From positions 6,679-70,678 of the forward strand of contig DEFO01000058.1 of NCBI GenBank assembly GCA_002350805.1: DNA of 64,000 nucleotides, written 5' to 3'. This stretch comes from Prevotella sp. UBA2850 (lineage in GTDB: Bacteria; Bacteroidota; Bacteroidia; Bacteroidales; Bacteroidaceae). The notes beneath the pieces are model-generated. The model saw only the letters and a program-made list of their open reading frames with translations, had not been told where the DNA came from and made no database searches. Positions within the stretch are counted from its first letter, which is position 1. Every line of letters begins with the position of its first letter. Both the position numbers and the translations under genes were made by a program. Below are positions 59,084-64,000 of this stretch, one piece after another.

Positions 59084-59205
59084 TTTTGCAAAGCAGAAAT
59101 GACATTTAGACAAATCACGGGCCGTCAGACTTTCAAAAATCTTAATTTTTTAAAAATCAACACGATAAATATCATCATTTATTCGTTATTTACGATAAAT
59201 GGCAG

Positions 59206-59213
59206 TAATTTTG
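59206..59213 (+). promoter_or_regulatory. -7 element of the enolase gene
   Basis: TAATTTTG, 55 bp before the enolase ATG. Upstream is AT-rich without exact TTTG. Confidence 0.6.
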
Positions 59214-59268
59214 CAGTCACAAACGAAAGTAAGGTATCAAAAAATTGTTTTTAAAATAGATTTAAATT

Positions 59269-60576
59269 ATGAAGATTGAAAAAATTCACGCAAGAGAGAT
59301 TCTGGATTCACGTGGTAATCCTACAGTAGAGGTTGACGTAGTATTGGAAAATGGTGTGATGGGCCGCGCTGCCGTTCCATCAGGAGCTTCTACCGGTGAG
59401 AACGAGGCCCTGGAGCTTCGCGACGGCGACAAAGGCCGTTATCTCGGTAAAGGTACTTTGAAGGCTGTTGAGAACGTAAACACCATCATTGCTCCCGCAT
59501 TGGTAGGTGACTGCGTGCTCGACCAGCGCGCACTCGACTATAAGATGCTGGCTCTTGACGGCACTCCCACCAAGAGCAAGCTCGGTGCCAACGCTATCCT
59601 CGGCGTTTCTCTGGCTGCTGCCAAGGCTGCTGCCAACGCTCTGGGTCTGCCTCTCTATCGCTATATCGGTGGTTGCAACACCTACACCATGCCTGTTCCT
59701 ATGATGAACATCATCAATGGTGGTTCTCACTCTGACGCTCCCATCGCTTTCCAGGAGTTCATGATCCGTCCGGTATCTGCTCCTTCTATCCGCGAGGCTG
59801 TGCGCGTAGGTGCTGAGGTGTTCCACAACCTGGCCAAGCTGCTCAAGGCCCGTGGCCTCTCTACCGCAGTAGGCGACGAGGGTGGTTTCGCTCCCGCACT
59901 CGATGGCATCGAGGACGCCCTGCAGATTATCTGCGACGCTATCAAGGCTGCCGGTTACGAGCCGGGCAAGGACGTGAAGATTGCTATGGACTGCGCTGCC
60001 TCTGAGTTCGCCGTACAGGAGAATGGCGAGTGGTTCTACGACTACAAGCAGCTGAAGAACGGCAAGAAGAAGGATCCCAACGGCAAGAAGCTCTCTGCCG
60101 ACGAGCAGATTGCCTTCCTTGAGCACCTCATCGACACTTATCCCATCGACTCTATCGAGGACGGTCTCGACGAGAACGACTGGGAGAACTGGGTGAAGCT
60201 GACTGAGAAGGTAGGCAAGAAGTGCCAGTTGGTAGGTGACGACCTCTTCGTGACCAACACAAAGTTCCTGCAGAAGGGTATCGAGATGGGCGCTGCCAAC
60301 TCTATCCTCATCAAGGTGAACCAGATTGGTTCGCTCACCGAGACTCTCGAGGCCATCGAGATGGCTCACCGTCACGGCTACACCACCGTTACCTCGCACC
60401 GTTCGGGTGAGACAGAGGATGCTACCATCGCCGACATCGCCGTAGCTACCAACAGTGGTCAGATCAAGACTGGTTCGCTCAGCCGCACCGACCGTATGGC
60501 TAAGTACAACCAGCTCATCCGCATCGAGGAAGAGCTTGGCGCTACCAGCCGCTACGCTTACAAGAAGCTGAAATAA
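59269..60576 (+). CDS. eno: enolase (phosphopyruvate hydratase)
   Basis: Glycolytic enzyme interconverting 2-phosphoglycerate and phosphoenolpyruvate. 435 residues: 'HAREILDSRGNPTVEVDVVL', 'GRAAVPSGASTGENEALELR', 'LPLYRYIGGCNTYTMPVPMM', catalytic Glu region 'VGDEGGFAPAL', metal Asp in 'IAMDCAASEF' and 'YPIDSIEDGLDENDW', and 'ILIKVNQIGSLTETLEAI', 'SHRSGETEDATIADIAV'. Codon use is strongly biased, as expected of a highly expressed gene. A strong terminator follows. Confidence 0.98.
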   Translation: MKIEKIHAREILDSRGNPTVEVDVVLENGVMGRAAVPSGASTGENEALELRDGDKGRYLGKGTLKAVENVNTIIAPALVGDCVLDQRALDYKMLALDGTPTKSKLGANAILGVSLAAAKAAANALGLPLYRYIGGCNTYTMPVPMMNIINGGSHSDAPIAFQEFMIRPVSAPSIREAVRVGAEVFHNLAKLLKARGLSTAVGDEGGFAPALDGIEDALQIICDAIKAAGYEPGKDVKIAMDCAASEFAVQENGEWFYDYKQLKNGKKKDPNGKKLSADEQIAFLEHLIDTYPIDSIEDGLDENDWENWVKLTEKVGKKCQLVGDDLFVTNTKFLQKGIEMGAANSILIKVNQIGSLTETLEAIEMAHRHGYTTVTSHRSGETEDATIADIAVATNSGQIKTGSLSRTDRMAKYNQLIRIEEELGATSRYAYKKLK

Positions 60577-60600
60577 GCATCTCAAGCTAACAATATAAGT

Positions 60601-60640
60601 AAAGGCAACCTTCCTGCTCTGGAAGGTTGCCTTTCTTTTT
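60601..60640. terminator. terminator after enolase
   Basis: AAAGGCAACCTTCC pairs perfectly with GGAAGGTTGCCTTT around TGCTCT, followed by CTTTTT. The mirrored A-rich start suggests it can also end the convergent beta-galactosidase transcript. Confidence 0.92.
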
Positions 60641-60657
60641 GGGGGAAGCTAGCGCTC

Positions 60658-60702
60658 TCACTTCACGATGACTTTCTTGCCATTTCTGATGTAGATCCCA
60701 GG
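60658..60702 (-). pseudogene. orphan C-terminal sorting tail after the beta-galactosidase stop
   Basis: In the same frame as the beta-galactosidase gene, directly after its TAA (plus 60703-60705), the sequence reads PGIYIRNGKKVIVK then TGA. This matches the tails of the BspA-like protein (GIFIRNGKKVVIK) and C10 protease (GIVIVNGKKVVMK). The stop has cut the tail off. Confidence 0.75.
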
Positions 60703-63033
60703 TTATTTGGATAAGATGGTAAGGGCAGATGTCGGAAGACTGCTCTTTACATTGACCTGTATCTTTCCGCCTTTCTGACTGCTGCGTACGACCAGCATGG
60801 CACGTCCCTTCCACGTTGTCACTCTCGGTGAAGTGTATGGTTCACGGTCTTTCATGTCGGCAGAGCCAAACGACAACAGCTGTCCCTGACCTTTCACGAA
60901 AGCTTCGCAAGGAATGGCAGCCTCAGGACAGACGTTCCCTTTGCTGTCAACAACATCTACGATGACAAAGGCAAGGTCCTGACCGTCGGCCTTCACAATC
61001 TTCTTGTCGGCAGTGAGTCGCAGACGGGCGGGTTCACCGGCCGTATTGAGCGTGACGCTCTTACCATCGGCTTCTGCCCGCAGTGTTCCTGCCTCGTAGG
61101 GTACATGAAATACGGCTTTGAATTGTGTGTCACGGCCGACTTTCTCCTTACCAATCTGCTTGTCGTTCAGATAGAGTGTCACCTCAGGGGCCTTCGTGTA
61201 GACCTCCACATCGACGGTCTTGCCTTCCCATCCCGGCCATGTCCACGACTCCCAAGTGGGCCATACGCTCCACATGGTCTCCTTGATGTTTCCATGGTAG
61301 CCGTTGGGTTCTTTCACTGCCATATAGAGACCAGGCTTGTTGCTCCAAAGCATCTCGCGATAGTGGCTGATGGGCTTGCGCCAGCCCGTTACGTCGACAT
61401 CGCCGCAGTAGGCGCCGTGCCAGTCGGGTTGTCCGCCAGGCGCAAAGCTCTCACCCGGACGCTCGCCCTCGTAATAGTAGCGGCCTATGCCCGACTCACC
61501 GAGATAGTCGAGTCCTGTCCACACGATATCGCCCACAATATAGGGGAAGTCGTTCACGTATGCCCAGTTGTTGAAGGCATCGCGCGGATAGCTCTCCGTC
61601 TGCCACATGATGCGTTTCGGGTCACGCTGGTGGTCGGTAGCATGCTTGAAGATCATATAGTTATAGCCCACCACATCGAGCACTTCTGCATGGGGGTCGT
61701 AGATTTCCCAGTCGCGGTCCCATGCACAGAGCGCCTCGGTGACAGGACGAGTGTTGTCTACTTCCAAAATGGCACGTTTCAGCTGACGTGCGGTAGTGAT
61801 GACACGGATGTCCTTGCGTTCGATGACTTCGTTACCGATGCTCCAGCTGATGATGCTGGGGTGATTGCGGTCGCGCAGCACCATAGCGTGGGTGTCCTCG
61901 CGATAACATGAGTCGATGAGAGTGGAGTAGTCATGAGGGTTCTTCTGAGTGCGCCAGCCATCGAAAGCCTCGTCGATGACAAGCATACCGATGGAGTCGC
62001 AAGCGTCGAGGAATGCGCGGGTGCTAGGGTTATGGCTGGTGCGGATGAGGTTGAAACCAGCATCCTTCATCAGGCGTACCTTGCGAATCTCTGCGGCATC
62101 GAATGCCATAGAACCAAGAATTCCGTCATCGTGATGCACACAGGCACCGTTGATGAGTACGGGCTGACCATTGAGCACAAAACCTTTCACGGCATCGAAC
62201 GAGAACGAGCGGATGCCGTATTTCGTGGAGAGTTGAGTGTGGAGAGTTGAGGGCTGGGCTTTTCCTTGTTGTACTGCCTTCTTGCCCGTGAGTTTCACTT
62301 TGGTACTATAGAGAAACGGATCGTCAGGTGACCATAGACGAGGATTCGGAACGCTGAAACTAAAGTCGACCTTTGCGCACTCACCAGCCTTTACTCTAAT
62401 GTCTTTTTGCTGGCCGTCGACCTCGACAACACCTTGTTGTTCCTGATCAGATTCGTTGGTGACAGTCACTTCAACTTTGACGGTGGCTTTGTCGGCTTTC
62501 ACATCGGGCGTTGTGACAAACACACCATTCTCGGCGATGTGCAGGGCGGGCATCGTCAGCAGCCACACGTGGCGGTAGATGCCTGAGCCAGAGTACCAGC
62601 GGCAGTTGGGCTGCTCGGAATTGTTCACTTTCACGAGTACCTCGTTAGCTCGCTTGTCTTTAAAAAGATATGGTGTCACATCGATGGTAAATGGCGTGTA
62701 GCCGTAGCCATGCTGTCCTGCTTTCTGTCCGTTGACAAATACTTCAGCCTTCTGATAAACACCTTCAAAGTGGAGCTTCACAATCTCAGCGTCAGGTGTC
62801 TTGAAACTCTTTTTATACTCACCTTTTCCGGCATGATACCAGCCTCCGCCAGTGCCCGTAGCACCCGTTTCGGGGTCGGAAACTGTAAATATATCCCAGT
62901 CGTGAGGCAAATCAACAGTCGTGGTTTTGCCATCGTGTGTGAACTGCCAGCCATGGTCAAAAAGTTGTTTAGTCTGTGCCATGGTGCCTATCCATGTGCA
63001 TAGCACCATTAAAAACATCATCGGTCGTTTCAT
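60703..63033 (-). CDS. GH2 beta-galactosidase, secreted
   Basis: About 776 residues from ATG 63033 (ATG 63048 upstream is possible); signal peptide ends IGTMAQ. Order: GH2 sugar-binding domain ('HDWDIFTVSDPETGATGTGG', 'VYQKAEVFVNGQKAGQHGYG'), Ig-like domain, TIM barrel ('GACVHHDDGILGS', 'RTSHNPSTRAFLDACDSIGM', acid/base Glu402 in 'WSIGNEVIE', nucleophile Glu480 in 'MWQTESYPRD'), then DUF4982-like and Ig-like C-terminal domains. Residues around 'KAQPSTLHTQLSTKYG' come from a repeat module. The natural stop seems premature relative to a sorting tail just downstream. Confidence 0.9.
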   Translation of the reverse strand: MKRPMMFLMVLCTWIGTMAQTKQLFDHGWQFTHDGKTTTVDLPHDWDIFTVSDPETGATGTGGGWYHAGKGEYKKSFKTPDAEIVKLHFEGVYQKAEVFVNGQKAGQHGYGYTPFTIDVTPYLFKDKRANEVLVKVNNSEQPNCRWYSGSGIYRHVWLLTMPALHIAENGVFVTTPDVKADKATVKVEVTVTNESDQEQQGVVEVDGQQKDIRVKAGECAKVDFSFSVPNPRLWSPDDPFLYSTKVKLTGKKAVQQGKAQPSTLHTQLSTKYGIRSFSFDAVKGFVLNGQPVLINGACVHHDDGILGSMAFDAAEIRKVRLMKDAGFNLIRTSHNPSTRAFLDACDSIGMLVIDEAFDGWRTQKNPHDYSTLIDSCYREDTHAMVLRDRNHPSIISWSIGNEVIERKDIRVITTARQLKRAILEVDNTRPVTEALCAWDRDWEIYDPHAEVLDVVGYNYMIFKHATDHQRDPKRIMWQTESYPRDAFNNWAYVNDFPYIVGDIVWTGLDYLGESGIGRYYYEGERPGESFAPGGQPDWHGAYCGDVDVTGWRKPISHYREMLWSNKPGLYMAVKEPNGYHGNIKETMWSVWPTWESWTWPGWEGKTVDVEVYTKAPEVTLYLNDKQIGKEKVGRDTQFKAVFHVPYEAGTLRAEADGKSVTLNTAGEPARLRLTADKKIVKADGQDLAFVIVDVVDSKGNVCPEAAIPCEAFVKGQGQLLSFGSADMKDREPYTSPRVTTWKGRAMLVVRSSQKGGKIQVNVKSSLPTSALTILSK

Positions 63034-63067
63034 ACTTTCTCGTTTCATTCTTTGATAATAGTTTGTG

Positions 63068-63105
63068 CAAAGTTACAAAAAAAACAGATACTGCTGTAGT
63101 ATCTG
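63068..63105 (-). promoter_or_regulatory. promoter and hairpin upstream of the beta-galactosidase gene
   Basis: Minus-strand TAACTTTG lies at plus 63068-63075. Directly upstream is a perfect 8-bp stem (CAGATACT/AGTATCTG, plus 63085-63105) with eight T after it on the minus strand, a terminator-like structure. The rest of 63106-63377 is AT-rich with no gene seen. Confidence 0.55.
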
Positions 63106-63377
63106 CCCAGAAATAAGTTGATATTTTATAGATCACCCTTAGCAATATTCATAAAAACGGATGACACAAACAATAGTTCTTTCCACTTCACCTTTCGGAG
63201 TAAAAGTAATGTGGAGGTAGAATTGGCGTTTGAACATCACTGCATGCCTCTGATGATATCATATTTTTATTATTCGCTAGATTTACCATAGTATTGTGTA
63301 CGGCTTTCCGCAATACATCGCAAAGATGCAGTTTTATTTCGTTCCTGCAAAATATTTTCCATATAAAATGGAACGTT

Positions 63378-63782
63378 CTATTCCCCTAATATCAAAGGGA
63401 TAGATGTTCCGATTTTCTTTTCCCATAGACTCTCAAACTCACTCTTACTAATATGCTTATAACAAAACTTTGAATAATCATCTAACGATAAATCCTCATC
63501 ACACCAAAAACCTAAGTTCTTTTTATAAGGGGCTTTAAAAATCAGTTGTTTTTCAGCATTTAAACCGATTTCTCTACACGTTAAACCCTTTTCTTCGTCA
63601 TATTCAACATACCAATATTCAACAGCATCAATGATACCACTGCTGTAATCAGGATTCGTTCTTGGCAATATTTTACATAAAAAATTCGATACTAGCCCCC
63701 CTATCCTATTCCAACAATTATGCTTGGCATAGAACTCTTGTTTTTTAAAATTACTCTTTACTGAAAAACAAATGTAAACCAT
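63378..63782 (-). CDS. AT-rich orphan protein, unknown function
   Basis: A 134-residue soluble protein with no signal peptide. It is rich in Lys, Asn, Tyr, Phe and Cys ('NFKKQEFYAKHNCWNRIGG', 'EYWYVEYDEEKGLTCREIG') and ends in 'SEFESLWEKKIGTSIPLILG'. I recognise no family. Base composition is far more AT-rich than the surrounding housekeeping genes, so it was probably acquired recently. Small, acidic-to-neutral, stand-alone genes of this look are often immunity proteins or phage-derived, but there is no direct evidence. Confidence 0.5.
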   Translation of the reverse strand: MVYICFSVKSNFKKQEFYAKHNCWNRIGGLVSNFLCKILPRTNPDYSSGIIDAVEYWYVEYDEEKGLTCREIGLNAEKQLIFKAPYKKNLGFWCDEDLSLDDYSKFCYKHISKSEFESLWEKKIGTSIPLILGE

Positions 63783-64000
63783 AATCCTATCTCATTTATT
63801 GATGCCAAAGTTAAGAAAAAATATTCATCCCTCCAAATCATTTGTAAAGAAAAGCGGAGCCCGAGCACTCCCCGCTAAGCGGATCAACAGAACCGTCCCC
63901 CTGATCCACTCGTCCATTTTTTAGTGGGCACTAGTGGTATCGATTATCTTTCGGACATAGATAAACTAAGTCCCTACAGCATATGGGTGGGCGCAAATCT
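63783..64000. other. gene-free window edge with palindromes
   Basis: Contains AGCGG...CCGCT (63854-63877) and GGATCA...TGATCC (63881-63907) inverted repeats with AGAACCGTCCCCC between the latter. This resembles a mobile-element or REP boundary, but no transposase frame is visible before the window ends. Confidence 0.35.

Noticed and set aside
59380..60585. Open frame of about 400 codons antisense to enolase
   Set aside because: It mirrors the strongly biased codon use of enolase, lacks any recognisable protein feature and no promoter supports it.
63881..63907. REP/RAYT element
   Set aside because: The inverted repeat is suggestive but a single copy without a transposase in the window cannot support the call.

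Overview
The window comes from a Bacteroidales chromosome, most likely a Prevotella-type (Prevotellaceae) member. The evidence is: repeated promoters with a -7 element of the form TAnnTTTG and a TTTG about 20 bp upstream; a SusC/SusD pair; a carbamoyltransferase of the N-succinylornithine type; a BspA-like LRR protein beside a C10 (streptopain) protease; and secreted proteins ending in a shared 'NLNGxRV...GIxIxNGKKVxxK' tail. No rRNA, tRNA, CRISPR array or complete insertion sequence was recognised.

Layout. 0-3.2 kb: small lipoproteins and outer-membrane beta-barrels, two of them driven by a duplicated 100-bp promoter segment. 3.7-11.4 kb: a proline/arginine block (proC, XRE-cupin regulator, acyl-CoA synthetase, small membrane protein, proB, proA, argF') followed by a membrane-anchored AraC-type protein. 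11.4-14.6 kb: a possible small RNA, then a DUF6057-type membrane protein paired with a CxxCH beta-propeller lipoprotein. 14.7-21.6 kb (minus): a complete seven-gene trp operon in the order D-C-F-A-B-E-G behind a leader peptide and attenuator. 21.6-28.6 kb (minus): two more copies of the DUF6057/CxxCH-lipoprotein pair with a DUF4369-like lipoprotein between them. 28.8-34.8 kb (minus): SusC, SusD and a third surface lipoprotein, without enzymes. 35.6-44.4 kb: threonine aldolase, BspA-like protein, C10 protease, an Ntn hydrolase, and a TPR-TM-AraC regulator whose frame breaks at a C7 tract. 44.9-49.5 kb: a pectate lyase-pectin esterase fusion, an RluA-type pseudouridine synthase and a PAP2 phosphatase. 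49.5-53.1 kb (minus): an LTA-synthase-like sulfatase and an AspT/YidE transporter. 53.2-64 kb: a secreted protein, a metallophosphoesterase, a GH65-like glycosidase, a PagL-like lipid A deacylase, enolase, a GH2 beta-galactosidase and an AT-rich orphan.

How the genes relate. The proline genes supply two steps from glutamate (proB, proA) and the last step (proC), and argF' adds the arginine branch. The trp genes convert chorismate to tryptophan. The three DUF6057/CxxCH pairs look like one duplicated envelope system of unknown function and are the best candidate for an undescribed system. A second candidate is the regulator at 42.6-44.4 kb: paired GGGAAACATTGTC-type sites spaced about 20 bp lie in its own divergent promoter region and upstream of the BspA/C10 genes, and its C7 tract could switch it on and off. 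A family of composite intergenic repeats lies at the 3' ends of many genes, and similar short modules appear inside coding sequence.
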